In this document: in pieces, positions 1 to 12,700 of the stretch
Layout of the letters: the number at the start of each line of letters is the position of its first letter
Position numbering within the stretch: the first letter of the stretch is position 1
NCBI RefSeq assembly: GCF_009905375.1
Contig: NW_027417485.1
Location: forward strand, 1 to 64,000
Source: Apium graveolens
Lineage: Eukaryota; Streptophyta; Magnoliopsida; Apiales; Apiaceae
Length of the DNA stretch: 64,000 bases
Direction: 5' to 3'
Notes under the pieces: generated by a model
Told to the model about the DNA's origin: nothing
What the model saw: only the letters and a program-made list of their open reading frames with translations
Databases searched by the model: none
Made by a program: the position numbers and the translations under genes

Positions 1-19
1 TCTCTCCAAGGTGAACTCC

Positions 20-580
20 TTATAATCCTGAGAATCTCTCAATGAGACTGTCATTGGCTTCCACTCTTTGGAAGAGATCTAAGGAACTTGAGGTTAGAGT
101 CTTTGTTTGATAGACTCTTCCATGCAACTTTAGAGCATTTAGTAGCTTTTGAAATCTACTAAAAATATCAGTGAGAGACTCACTTTCTTCACAGTGGAAG
201 TGGTCATATTGCTGAATTAGCAGCTGCATCTTATTCTCCCTTACTTGCTCAGTACCATCACAAATAATCTGGATTGTGTGCCAAAACCTTTTGGATGTTT
301 TGCAGTTAATGATGTTATCAAACATATCACCATCAACTCCATTGAATAATATATTCATTGCCTTCTTGTCTTTCCTGACTTGCTCAATATCAGGATCTGA
401 CCATTCATGCCTAGGCTTGGGAACAGATGGTTCATTGCCTGTTGCAGCTCTCATTGGTACATGAGGACCTATCTCTATGCAAACCACATAGGCCTCATCT
501 TGGGAAAGAAGATGTAGGTGCATTTTCACCTTCCAGTGGTGATTAATTATCTTTGTCCAGAAATGGAATTTTGACTCCAA
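20..580 (-). pseudogene. gag: Copia gag (UBN2-type capsid) fragment of element A
   Basis: The frame shows the copia gag pattern: WKVKMHLHL near the start, KAMNILFNGV, then the SLTDIFSRFQKLLNAL helix typical of UBN2/gag-polypeptide domains. Gag forms the virus-like particle that packages element RNA. The frame opens with TTG, not ATG. The expected N-terminus lies in another frame just upstream, and the last residues (from about 170) also leave the family frame, so I infer two small indels. The zinc knuckle and pol would lie beyond the left edge. A host UBN2 gene is unlikely because the PBS and LTR adjoin it. Confidence 0.8.
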
Positions 581-642
581 TATCCTTCTTGTTCCTCTTG
601 TTGTTTGTTGTGATCTTTACACTCTTTGTACTTCAAGAGCTT

Positions 643-654
643 GCTCTGATACCA
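643..654 (-). other. Primer-binding site of element A
   Basis: Read on the minus strand this is TGGTATCAGAGC, the complement of the plant initiator tRNA-Met 3' end that primes minus-strand DNA synthesis. It lies two bases inside the LTR edge at 657, which fixes the element orientation. Confidence 0.9.
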
Positions 655-656
655 AT

Positions 657-1669
657 TGTTATTCCCTAACAATACAATAAGAATCACAGAAGGGGGTTGA
701 ATGTAATTCTGGCTACTTTTTCAAGATTTTAAAACAGTTCTAACTCGACAAATATATATGTGTTTGATTTACAGATTACGGAATGAGTAGTTATAAAAAT
801 CAAAACACAAAGTAATAAAAACACAAGCTTTTAAAACTTTGTGGAGGATTTGAAAGTATCCACCAGAGATATATATTTATATATCGAATGAGAACTCTGT
901 GAAGCTTGAATAACTCACAGCTGCTTACAAGTAGAACAAACAAACTACAGAGAAATTCTTGACAGGTACAACTTTTTCTATCTCTCTTTGAAATGTGTTT
1001 TCTTAGTTGAATGTTCTACTAGCTACACTTGGTTTATATATCACCAAGTTTAAATGACAATAAGACAAGATAATAAACCAAAGCATATCTAGTCTAACTT
1101 CATGCTACTTCACTACTCTATTCCAGCATCTTTGAATATCTTCATAATAGCATGAAAATGGTAATGCTTCTTTGTTCTCAAATTCCTGCTTAATAGGCTG
1201 CCACATACCTTTTGCAAAAACCCAACGCATGTGACTGTGTTATCACTGTCAACAGATATTTGAATTTGATCATCCGTCGGGTACATGCTGTCATCCGTCG
1301 GGTAGCTTTGTTGATCATCCGTCGGGTAGCTTTGTTGATCATCCTTCGGGTAGCTATTTGTCACTTGACTTTATTTCACTTATACAGAATTACAAGACAT
1401 CTTATATTTACAATTCATCAACCTATTCTGCATATCCACTAGTAGTCAACATGACTCATATGCTCCTACAGAATCTACACAAATTTGTTTGCAAAAATGT
1501 GTTACAATACTTATTTGTTACATAAGTTACTCACCCGGTGGATGTCAAATTGTCATCCGTCGGGACTATATTAAATCATCCGTCGGGAAAGTGCTACAAA
1601 ATACACTAAGTTAAGTCTACTAAGGTGTTTTGTTTAATTTATCATCAAGTTCACAACATATTCCTAACA
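657..1669 (-). repeat. 5' LTR of element A
   Basis: A 1013-bp LTR with TGTTA...TAACA ends, next to the PBS. It holds six copies of a 10-12 base motif with core ATCCGTCGGG: four within 1271-1354 and two near 1552-1588. The reading frame at 1113-1364 on the minus strand, rich in YPTDD, is only a translation of this repeat. Confidence 0.85.
1271..1354. repeat. Short tandem repeat CATCCGTCGGGTAGC in LTR A
   Basis: Four units spaced about 20-25 bases share CATCCGTCGGGTA, with one unit changed to CATCCTTCGGG. Two further cores lie at about 1553 and 1577. The position in the LTR is compatible with an enhancer-like array, which is inference. Confidence 0.8.
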
Positions 1670-1957
1670 AGGTATACTACGAAGAATTGCATGGATCAGA
1701 AGGAAATATCATTCTGGCACAATATGAGGCGGGGTGGGCATCGGATTAGCAGATATATAATTGTCAGGATGCCCCAAAACATTAGGAGCATAAAAAATGA
1801 AAATGGAAGAAAAGATAACAAAAGCTACCCAACCTACTAGATCCTTTAGGGTAAGAAGCAATTTATCTGTATAAGAATTTATACCAATTCAAAATAAATT
1901 TAAAAATGCATGTATACTATTGAAATAATTTGTGCATCGCACGGGTTTTAAACTAGT
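1670..1957. other. AT-rich flank ending in a Helitron-like 3' terminus
   Basis: No coding signal is seen. At 1932-1956 the sequence GTGCATCGCACGGG is followed after a short gap by CTAG and then T, the form of a Helitron 3' end: a small hairpin followed by CTRR. Confidence 0.5.
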
Positions 1958-2292
1958 ATAATATAATAATTGGAATGAGGTATATTTTGGTTCAAGAGTT
2001 ATACTCTTGTTTTGATTATTAAAAATAAAAATAAATAGTGTTATACACATGCTAAATTACTTAGTTACTAAATTACTAGATATATTCTGCTTATACCTCT
2101 AAACTATGACAAAAATATGTCTTGCTAATTACGATCACAGTTCCTTCCTAATTTTTTTTATTATTTTTAAATCTATAATTATTATATATCTATATACATA
2201 TATTGAAACAAATATATGATTGAATAAATAAAATTTAAATTTTATTTAAATATTAACGGAATCAGTGCATCGCACGGGTTTAAGTTGGTATA
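1958..2292 (+). mobile_element. Degenerate non-autonomous Helitron copy
   Basis: This copy is paired in tandem with the next one. Both share ATAATTGGAATGAGGTAT near the left end and a GTGCATCGCACGGGTTT hairpin motif near the right end. Its 5' TC and 3' CTAG are mutated, so boundaries are approximate. There is no RepHel protein; at about 330 bp it would need enzymes in trans. Confidence 0.5.
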
Positions 2293-2588
2293 TCTTATAC
2301 TATAATAATTGGAATGAGGTATATTTTGGTTTAACGGTGATCCCTATATTTTGCTTATTAAAATTAAATATAAATAGTGTTATACACATGATAAACTACT
2401 AAATTGCTAAATACTTAAATATACTCTCCTTATCTCGCTAAACTGCGATCAAAAGTTATCCTACTAAAACACAACTATAATTATATATTTTTATATAAAT
2501 GTATTAAAGTTATTATATGCTGGGATAAATAAAATAAAAATATTTAAATAATAGCGAAACATATGCATCCCATGAGACTTTAAACTAG
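2293..2588 (+). mobile_element. Small non-autonomous Helitron
   Basis: The 5' end is TCTTATAC preceded by A, and the 3' end is ACTAG followed by T, which fits insertion between A and T without TSD. A weakened hairpin (ATGCATCCCAT) lies about 10 bases before CTAG. Length is 296 bp with no coding capacity. Family knowledge: Helitrons end in TC and CTRR with a subterminal hairpin. Confidence 0.6.
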
Positions 2589-3669
2589 TAATTATAATGC
2601 TTGAAATTAATCAATTGAATATAACATTATTTTATTGTACATAAATATTTTTGATTAATTAATTGATATACTTGAATGAAAATTAACTATAATTATTATC
2701 AAATATTTAATATGCCATAACAGCATCTCCAAGTTAACATCCAAAACTGTTAGTTAAAATATGATTAGTTAAAATTTTATTAAACATGTTTAGCTAAAAT
2801 TTTAATTAACTTGTAAGCATTTTTGCTCCGGCGGCATTAGCTATAATCATTAGTTATACTCGTAATATTATTCTTTTTATTAATTTTAAATATAAAATTA
2901 AAATAAGTTTAATTAGTTATTTTTGAAAGGGAGTTTAATTAATTATGTTCTATTTTAGTAGAAATAAAATATAATATTTACTAAAAAGATATTAATTATA
3001 ATATGATCACATTTTTATATTTATATCAATGTTTTAAAATAAATATTATGAAATAAAAATGAGTAATCATTATGAAGATTAAATAAAGTATATAACTAAA
3101 ACATAGGAAGGAATGGGAAATCGTCAAGGATGACTTCTTTATATTAAATTTTTTATAAATTTATTTAACAATAAAATAATTTTGTTACACTTAATATTAC
3201 ATAACATTATTATTTATAAATAAAAATATAAGGAGTACATCTATACATCTATATATATAATAATTATAAAGATATATATATATATATATATATATATATC
3301 AATTTCATATTATAATATTATATATTTAAACTTTAAATATGTTATAAAAATATAAATGGGATAATTACGGATTATACATTTTTTAATATGTCATTGACCA
3401 TTATGGTTACGAAGAAAGAAACAGGTACAAACAATCGAGTACTACTACTACTGGTGCTTGGCAATGCCAATAACCTTCCCCAAGTCAATAATTATACCCG
3501 CTTCCTTGAAATCTTATGACCATGTTTATACAAGTCAACATATTGGCTATTATCCCCACTAACCAAGCTTACAAACATCATTTTATGTAACTAAAAATAA
3601 ATTGGCCTTTTTTATGTTATGTCTCATTTTAAAAACCCATTGAATATCCCATTTCTAACATTATTTATA
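2589..3669. other. AT-rich intergenic DNA
   Basis: About 1.1 kb of AT-rich sequence with no long reading frame and no recognised family. It contains the (TA)n microsatellite listed separately. It may be very old, unrecognisable transposon DNA. Confidence 0.6.
3272..3299. repeat. (TA)n microsatellite
   Basis: Fourteen uninterrupted AT dinucleotides, seen directly. Likely length-polymorphic. Confidence 0.95.
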
Positions 3670-3837
3670 GAGTAGGGTTAGGTTACCCAAAATTTTTCCC
3701 CAAAATTTTCACCAAATGATGTGGTTACACATGACATGTTTTAATTTGTGGGTTTCAGGAAAGTTGTTATTTATTATAGGCCACATCAGCATTTGGGGAA
3801 GTTTTTGGGAAAAAAATTTGGGAAACTATCATTTCTC
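3670..3837. mobile_element. Mutator-like MITE with 9-bp TSD
   Basis: The two ends are imperfect inverted repeats of about 55 bp: GAGTAGGGTTAGGTTACCC at the left pairs with the right end read in reverse (GAGAAATGATAGTTTCCC), and the match continues to GATGTGG. The 9-mer TTATTTATA flanks both sides (3661-3669 and 3838-3846). A 9-bp TSD with long GAG-starting TIRs is the Mutator-like signature. No protein is encoded. Confidence 0.8.
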
Positions 3838-5885
3838 TTATTTATAAATATGTCTCAAATTTAAATTTTTTAATAATTTTAAATTAACTATAGTTAATTT
3901 CACTATTTCACATTTTTTGTTGACAAATATAGCCTTTTTACTCACAGACCATGTCCTTTCTACTTGCCTTGTTTACTACTATTAGCACATGTAAACAATT
4001 TCATAAAAAAAATTAACATCCATCACACGAAATTATATTGCAAGAATAATAAAATATTATGCTAATATTATTATAAATACATTGCACTCAAACAAAATTA
4101 AAATAAATATTAATTTTTAAGCTAAAATAGTATTAACACTAGAATATGTATCAAAAATTTTAAAAGAAATAAATATATATCAACTATGTATTGAATTTTA
4201 AAATAGAAAACAACTATCCAACACCAGGGATCTTTAACTAGTTTCCAATGTTCTAACTTTCTTTCCTCCCTGGTCTTGCCATTACAATGACCAGATCAAT
4301 TTATCAATTTATGCAATTTAAGAGAATCTCTGACATATAGGATCCTTAACTAAAAACCATTAATATATACTATAAATAAAAAATATAGAGATTATGTAAA
4401 AAAATTCATTTCCAATGATACATTCCCGTTTATAAATATAGTCAACCTCTTGATATTGACTATATTTGGTAAGAAATCTGTAAAAAAAATTAATTATTTT
4501 TTATCATATTGAAGTAACAACAAATTTTTTTAATAACATACTATTTTAAAATATAGCTATCTAATATAGCCATTAGTACAATATATTACAGGTTGAATAA
4601 ATTTTACATAAATTATAGTCAACATCTTTAGAAATATTCTAACAATTTTATAATAAATTTTATAGACATACATCTGGTTACTGTCCTGACTCAACAAAAC
4701 ATAGAAGATTTATATTATAAAAATTAAAATGAAGTAGAGTTGCATTGCTAAAGTTTTAAAGAAAAGTATAAACAGTCACTCTAAAAATAAAATTTACAAA
4801 TCAACAAAGTTAATTATGAATTTATGTTATATGCACCAAATGACAAAAATTATCAAATCAATAGAAACTATTGTGTTTGACAAAAAATATTTACAAATGA
4901 ACTATAAAAATATTATCTCAAATAATTATATGATTGGATTGTTGTATTTTATTTTCTTCTTCCTCACATTAATTACTGGGAGATAATTTAATTTTTACTT
5001 TAAATGTATTATGTCGGTTATATTAGTCATGTTCAACTAACTTTATTTACATATATAAATTAAATATGTGTATAAGAATTATATATGAGTTAAAAATTAA
5101 CCCTGGGAGGTATTTATAATTTCTAACTAAAAAGGGACATATTTATAAAATAGCCTATTAATCTGGGATATATTATACAAATATCCAAATAAATTTAGTT
5201 TGAAAGATTATTATAATTAGATCATTCACACAGAAATTATAGATTATCAGATTTAAAATCCTACAGATCAAATCTTGGTACTTCAATTAACGCCTGATCA
5301 AATGTAATAGTTTAAGAGTTGCATTCAGTGTAGATTGATCATTTAAATCTTAAAACTCAGATAACTTTTATTATTTTTCACTACAAAGTGCAATATTATA
5401 TATTATTGTGTATTATTATACTTGATATTGCATATTAAATATATCACGTAATATTATCAATTAATGATACATAATTCTGCGTTATATACTGCAATGTCTA
5501 AACCAGTCTAATTTTAAGTGGCGTGCATGAAATATTTTTATAATATTCTAATTCATAGTTTCCTTTTTCTGTGCATGTGCCATGCCGTGCCGTCACAGCC
5601 ACTATAATAAGTGAACAAATATAGAAGCTATAATGTATGTATCCATCTGTTACTGGTATAACCCACAATTTGATAAACATGTAACTATAATTATATTAAT
5701 TAGATAAAAAAATAGGTATACATATATAAATTAGGATTTAAGATTAGGCCATGCATGAATGCTAGTCAGCTCTGAAAATTCGTCACTAAAATTTACAAAT
5801 TAAGACTGTAATTACAAAAAGAGGGACAAACTAATCAAGATTCCTCAGGATAGTTATAAAATATCCAATTACACCGTTACATGCA
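3838..5885. other. AT-rich intergenic DNA without recognised genes
   Basis: Only short reading frames of random type are present. I looked for LTR ends, TIRs and tRNA-like boxes and saw none that hold up. Confidence 0.6.
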
Positions 5886-6003
5886 CTCCTCTCTTTATTC
5901 TAAATGTTTTGTCATTTTTTACTTTTATGGTGAATTAAATGTTAGTTAAAATTCTGTCAATTTAATCATAAAAAGACAGATAAAAAATTTAGGACGAATG
6001 GAG
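5886..6003. mobile_element. Stowaway-like MITE
   Basis: A 118-bp element with TIRs: left CTCCTCTCTTTATTCTAAA, right end in reverse CTCCATTCGTCCTAAATT, both running on to a TTTTTA stretch and TTTATG. TA follows at 6004-6005, while the left flank is CA, so one side of the TA duplication has decayed. Stowaway elements are short derivatives mobilised by Tc1/mariner transposases. Confidence 0.65.
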
Positions 6004-6137
6004 TATTGCAATAGAAGTTAGGTCATTATAAAATCAAAAGAAATATTACATTTTCAGCTATCTAAACTTTGATAGACGCAGTTTGCAACTGGAAGTACTG
6101 CAAACAAAAGTTACGTTATGGAGGAGGAAAGATAAAC

Positions 6138-8902
6138 TGTAACAACAACCCAAATCCGGGGTCAAGATTTGGTGTCACTAAACAATCATTACATAAAATA
6201 AAGAAATAAATAAATAACCCCTTGAATCTGGATCGTATACAGGTTATGGTATGAAATAAGAATCTAACCTTCTACAACTCATCACAACTAGAATACAAGT
6301 GTAAATACCTTTAAACTAATGCTCTTGTCACATTCTTCTAACACCTTCAACCTCTCGCAGCGGAAGTTTCTCTAACTTCTGCTGTCTATCAAAACTATTC
6401 ACTTTTATCCTTATCTGTTTCTGGAAGAAATAAGAATTCATAAAGCAAGAGTGAGCCAAAATGCCTTGCAAGTATATAATTTGAGTTCAAATATTACTAC
6501 CAAAGGAAAAACTTCCGGACAAAATCTTAAAATAATTTTAAACAATTCTATTTATTTTGAGTGAGTGAGCGAATAAACGTTCGCTGTCACCAGCCTTTAA
6601 CTAAAATCCAAAATGACAAGCGATTCCCCGATTCATCTCCTGAATCAGGGTTTTGTCCGGTTTTGGAATCATAAAACCATTCGAGAGAGAATGTCGTTAA
6701 TGGCGATCAACAATAAATTAGAATGGACACTAGTTCGCATCTATATCCTGCTGATCAGTCAGGATACAATGCAGATCTATACCTACCTGTATAGATCCAG
6801 TCGGGTCCCCAAGCACTACGGCCCATCTCAAGGCACCAGTTATGTTTCGGTCCTTAGGATTAAGTAAAACTTAATCCCCAAAATATCATTATCCAGCCCG
6901 TGGAGTATTTTGATATCAAATCTTTTTGAATTCAAAACATCCCAATTCAAGGTTCGCAAATAACCCGAAAGAATGGGTATTTGCTCAAGGGAGCAATCGA
7001 ATTATAGGAACAAGAATAAAATGAACATGCATACTATGAATAATTGCAGCGAAATATAAAACATTTAACTATTCTGAACTTAGAATATGAACGAATAAAT
7101 ATTTGCAGTAATTTAAAAGAAAATCAGAAACGCTTGCAGTGTTTAAGAGAAAATCAAGAATACTTGCAGTATTTAAAAGAAAAATCCAGAATACTTGCCT
7201 CAATAAGCTTTAACCGCTATTGACTTTGGTTCGACTTTGATTGTTCGGCTTTATCGTCAAACTACTATCCTATTCTGGATACGATCCCAACATTCAGACC
7301 CTTCAGTTGAAACTTCGTTGATCTCGACGTCTAACCACTAGATCGTTCCTAGTCCGATGTCAAATCTCGGGCCTTCCGTGTAAAACCTATAGGGTTGAAA
7401 TACCCTAATTCAGATAATCGCTTAAGCCTAACATCAAATCGTTATCCTATTCTACCCATACGATTTCATAACCGAATTCATATTTATATATATTATCGAA
7501 ATACACATAGCAATTATGGTTCACATCTTCGAAACTCGGTTCGGTATTTAATTTCGGAAAATACGTATATTTGTTGTTTTAAAAAAAATAGGGTAATCGA
7601 TTATTCACAAAATATCTTGTCACGTCACGTAAATAGGTTTCATAAAGTTCAATTATATCCTCGTTCTACGTTTCCGACAATTACAGGTTACGTTTCCGTA
7701 TTTTCGGAATTAATTTTCCCGAAAATCGGGCAGCGTCTCCTTTGTTTATCGGCTTACCCGTCGAATCATTTTGACGTCAATCACAACAACAAACAACAAC
7801 CAATCCAATTTCAAATTCGAAAGTCCCAACCACCGATACATTTTCATTATTTACAATTATTTATTATTCATTTTTCGTTTCGAAATTTATTTCACAAACT
7901 AATTTTAATTTTTATTTATTTATAATTTAGGACTCAGAATTAATCATCATTGTCCATCGTCGGCTCGCCGAGGCTCATCGCCGACGGCGATAAAATTCAT
8001 GGGTTTTCGATTATATCGAACATCCTTCGCAAATTCCATCGATTAAATATTATAATTCTCGTACAAAATTTATTTACATCACGTAACATTAATCAATTAT
8101 TAATCTGAAAAGTTCAAGAATCTAAAATTAGATTATGCACAACAGTCTGGAAGAATAACCGGAAAACAAGGCACAGCCAACACCACCATACCCAGACAGG
8201 GCACACACACACACCACGATCAACACACACACGCACACAATCGCACACACGCACACTGTATATTACACAAAACATACACACATATAATACTCAATCGAAA
8301 CCCCACACTCACGCGCCACCATACCCGCTGGAAAGCAGGGCAGGCGGCGACGGAATACAGGGGCAGCGGCCGGAAAAAACATGGCGGAAACGGGGAAACT
8401 TACCGAGACAGGGAAACGAAGGTGGGGGGAAAACGAAATAGAAGAGAAGAGTGTGGGAATTGAGAGACTTCAGGGAGGAATTGAAAGGGATTCGAGAGAG
8501 AGTAAAAAAATCAGGGATACCCACGAAGAAGAAGAAGAAGAAACGGGTCTGGCTGCCGGGTTTTTACAGGAATGGAGGCAGGGGCATTATCGTCCTTTTG
8601 CCTCCTCTGGATATTCTCTCCGAAATTTTTAATAATACCGCAATTACATTTATAAACTATACAATAATTAGGAAACATGGAATTTAACTACGAAATAATT
8701 TTTAAAATAAAGTTCATAAAAATATCTATCTCCCGAAGTTTTTAAAATAATTTTTGAGTATATGGTTTATTTTCTGCGAATTTTATGAGATAGCACACAA
8801 AATGGAAATAATTCTTGTTAAAGTCATTTTAAAATACTTAGACATCTCAATAAATCCATCTACTATTTTTACCAAGTCCTTAGAGCTATTGTAGAGATAA
8901 TA
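6138..8902 (-). repeat. Left (3') LTR of element B, first part
   Basis: The first 2765 bp of the left LTR match 28887 onward in the right LTR almost base for base. It contains a CA-rich tract (about 8200-8285) and a (GAA)n run (about 8525-8541). The 176-codon open frame at 7395-7925 is present in both LTRs, but I take it as chance because it resembles no family. The LTR resumes at 22246. Confidence 0.9.
8898..8902. other. TSD TAATA of element C, left copy
   Basis: TAATA here and at 22241-22245 flanks element C. The uninterrupted right LTR of B has this 5-mer only once at the matching place (near 31665), which proves a nested insertion. Confidence 0.95.
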
Positions 8903-9512
8903 TGTTAGGTCACACACACTGTAGAGGGGGTGAATACAGTGTAAAATACAATCAAATCGAAATTTAATATCTTAAGTAACAGAAAACAAACTTATTGAAA
9001 CAATAAACTTTGTTACAGTATGGAACTGTTACCTCTCAGTGATGAACAAATATCACGAGAGCTGCTAGGGTTACAATGAATAATCTTCTCGAATATGATA
9101 ACACTTATAGTATAAACCCTATGTCTGTGTTTATATATTACACAGTTACAAGATAATTGCTAATTGATATGGAATATAATTCTGCTTCCTAAAATATATC
9201 AATCAGATATCTTTTCTTCCAAGTATTCCATTCTTCACGGAACTCCTTCTTCATGCATATCTCTTCTTATGTTTATCTCGATCTTCTTTCCTTTAATCAG
9301 CTATTGTCCTTATCTGATCGTCCTTCAGCACTTAAGTTCTGATATCCAACTTCTGATGATTATCTCCTGATAATATAAGTACTGATATCCTTAAGTCCCG
9401 ACTTCCAGTATAAGTACTGATTCCCAGTTAAGTACTGATTTTTCCTGTTAAGTAAGATCTGAAAACTAAACATAAATCATATCAGCCATGACATTATCAA
9501 ATATATCTAACA
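8903..9512 (-). repeat. 3' LTR of element C
   Basis: A 610-bp LTR with TGTTA...TAACA ends. Near its right end it holds clustered copies of AAGTWCTGAT on the plus strand (about 9330-9450). The matching LTR is at 21630-22240. Confidence 0.95.
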
Positions 9513-9525
9513 ATATCCCCCAACT
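9513..9525 (-). other. Polypurine tract of element C
   Basis: On the minus strand this reads AAGTTGGGGGATAT directly before the LTR start TGTTAG. The PPT primes plus-strand DNA synthesis. Confidence 0.85.
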
Positions 9526-9717
9526 TGTAAATTAGCATAATATACAAGTTTAATAGATATTTGATGATGTCAAAAACATTAAGTATAAATGCATGAGAAT
9601 TAGACTAGATAACTACAACTTACAGTCCTTAAAGCTTTACCAATATTTAACTTCTGATAACAACTTCAGTCCGTACAAATATCAGAATTTAAGCAGTTGT
9701 CGATCTTCGACTTGGCT

Positions 9718-12700
9718 TCATCTTCTGATCTCTCTGATGCCAGGAGTTGTTCTGAGATAGTTCTTCAACAAACATCTCTCAGCATATCTAAGTTCATCAA
9801 TCATCCTCCTTTTAGCATCTTTAAGCTCTGCAGTATCTTCACCAATTTGAAAGATTGCAGCCCTGAGATCATTAATCTTTGCTTTTCTTATATCCTGATC
9901 CAGTCTGATCAAATAAGCTTTATCAGACTCAAGATTGAATTCCACAGCCCTGTACCCTAGAAAGGTAGTTATAATCTTAGCAGTGTTGGGCTTCATTTCA
10001 ACTATATCACCCTTGTGATCTCTGTACATTGGAACATATGTGCTGTCAGACTTAACAGAATAAAGCCTTTTCTGTCTCTGAATCTGATCCTTCAAATAGT
10101 TTGCAGCAGTTGCTGTCAATCTGTCATCCACTTGAAGTAAGAATAGTACATGCTCCAATTCTTCAAAATACTTCAATGGAATGGCATTTTGCCTTATATG
10201 ATAAACCCTACCATCTGTCATGAAATACAACAAGATGTATTCTTTCAAGTAGGTATGGTAAACCATTTGTACAGATTCCAGTTGATTCAATCTCTCAGGA
10301 GTTGCTCCAATACCTGGTTCACTCAAGGAAGTTGGATCATTGGTAGTGTTATGTATTCTTCTTTCATCAGCATTCCCAATCCAGTTTTATCTCTTGCTTC
10401 CTTTCCAGTAACTACTCTTGCTTCAAAACCACTTGCAGCAGTCTTCAAAGGTTGAGTCTGTTTTGCTTTAGTAAAACCTGGTAGGAGTGTCTTTGGTCTA
10501 TCTTCTGATATCAAGTTAACTTGAACTGTGTCAGAGGTTACTTGCTTATTTGAAATATCAGAACTTACTTTATCTTGACTCTGAACAACTTGAGCCATGT
10601 CAGAGGTTGTTTTAAGAACTTTTCTTGAAGTCAGAGCAAGATCATCCTTTTCATCAGTAATTTCTTCATCCTCAGGAGGCACATAAACCTTGATAGGTTC
10701 ACCAACCTTTTCTTTACCCTTGGATCTTGGATCTATCTGCGGTTGTGATTTAGCCAATGTTGCTTCAGCAATTGTCCTTTCTTTTATCACAATGCCTTTG
10801 AGTTTTGGAAGTGTCTTTTTACCAGAAGCTTCAGATTTAGATGTGACTTTCTCTGATTTAAGTCTGGCTTCTTCTTCTATTAAACTCTCCAAGTCCATTC
10901 CTGGATTTTCCTGAAGAAATAACTGTCTTGACATTTCTTCATCAAGATCTAAAAGTTCATCAGAACTTATCCTTTTACCAGTAGCAGAACTAATTCTTTT
11001 CCCAGTACCAGAACTTGTCCTGTGACTTGTGATTTCAGCTTTTCTTGATGTGAAACCTCTACCTTGACTATGACCTCTACCCATTCCAGAGCTTCCTTGA
11101 TCATCCTTGCCATCATCCTTTCCTTTCAGTGTTTTGTCAGGCTTGCATTTGGACTTAATTACTTTCTCCCCCTTTTTGGCATCAACAGGTAGTAGAAGAG
11201 AGACAAGCAATTCCACTGAGGCTTGGATTTCAGTAAGTTGAGATTGCTGAGAAGCTTGATTTTTCAGAATATCATCAATCTGAGCTTGTTGTATTTCTTG
11301 AGTCTTCTCAATATTAGCAATCCTGTCAAAGGTAGGTTGGAAGAACTTTTTCTTATCAATTTTGTGAACTTGTTCTTGCTTCATTAGTTCTTCCCTTAAG
11401 AGATGTAACTCTGCATGAGTATTGGAATGAAGACCTTGCAAATGTTTAGTACTCAATGCAGTGACTCTAAGCTGTGTTTTGAAATCATTAGTATGTAACT
11501 TCGCATCAGCTTTTGTCAAATGCTCAGCCAGATTCTGTGCAGTTGGAACACAGGTGACTGAGTTCCATTCCTTAGTCCACTCCTGTCCTGCAGGAGTTTC
11601 ACTCCAAGGCACTGGTGCTTCTCTGGTAACAAACTTCTGAACAAGTTCAGACTTAAGAGTAGTTTGTTGAGGAGTATGTCCTGAAGGACCTGTTGCATCA
11701 GCATCTGCATTTGGAGCAGCATCACCAGTATCTCCAGCATTTACAGCATCAGAACTTACAGAATCAGTATCTTCTGCTAAAACAACAGTGTGAGTAGCAA
11801 GGGAGGCTTCAACATCCTCTAATTGCTGATCTGGTGCAAAGTTCTGATCAACAGCCATATCCTGATGCTCACCTATATTCTGATCATCAGCATTTAGATG
11901 CAGAGAAGGTGTAGTAGATAACTCTGGAGTTTGAACAGCATCAGTAACAGGTGTTGTTGATGGATTATTTACTGTTGGAGCTTCTAGGAAAATTACTTCA
12001 GGCACAACCAAGTTTTGAACATCAATATCAGCACTTGTGCCTCGATCAATAGGTGATACAGATGGTGTGTTGGCCTTTTCAGATACAGCTTCCTGAGATG
12101 GAGTTGATGGAGAAGAAGTGACTTTAGCAAATTCCTTTTCTTGTGAGATCAAAGATTCCTGATCCCCTTCCTGAGTTGCTGCTTCTTCATCATCTGAAAC
12201 AGGTCTGTTTGCCCTCTGTTTCTTGTATCTCTTTGAAGATTTGGATTCCTTGAGAGTTTCAGGAACTGTCATTCTTCTAAGCCTCTTGAGAAGCCTAGAT
12301 CCCTCAATTCCAGAATCCTTCTGAGAAGTCTCTTTCTCAGCTTCATCAATAACAGGTTCTGAAGAAGGAACCTGGTCCTCAGTATCAGATTCATCTCTCA
12401 AGGCAATCCTCCTTCTCTTTTGAGGTGTTTGAGGAATAGTCTTTGTCCTCTTTGGCTTGGAAGATGAAGGCTTCACAGTAGGTACTGAGGTTGAGGGTTG
12501 AACTGTCTGTGAAGTGGAGAGATAGGATTTGATATATTGCCTGAGGGTTGGTTGAGTAGAATGGGTGGTAGGTGTTGATGGTTGTTGTGGTGTTTGGGAG
12601 GTTGTTGTTGGTTGGACATCACAATAAATAGATCTATAAGTATCAGGATCAGCATTTACTAACATCTGTTTTACAAATTGAGGAATCTGTAAAGGTCTAA

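Larger units (their letters stand above)
1..1669 (-). mobile_element. Element A: 5' part of a Ty1/copia LTR retrotransposon
   Basis: The minus strand reads 5' LTR (657-1669), PBS (643-654) and the start of gag (20-580). The LTR begins TGTTA and ends TAACA on the plus strand, and the PBS matches the plant initiator tRNA-Met type. The rest of the element, including its 3' LTR, lies left of the window, so no TSD can be checked. The gag type (UBN2-like) places it in Ty1/copia. Confidence 0.85.

Noticed and set aside
1113..1364. Minus-strand frame with repeated SYPTDDQQ
   Set aside because: A translation of the short tandem repeat of LTR A; no start context or homologue.
1271..1590. CRISPR-like regular repeats in LTR A
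   Set aside because: Units are too short and unevenly spaced, the spacers are themselves repeated, and the context is a plant LTR.
7395..7925. 176-codon open frame kept in both LTRs of element B (also 30142-30672)
   Set aside because: Both copies are open because the LTRs are near-identical, not through selection. The composition is low-complexity and resembles no family, and it lies inside an LTR.
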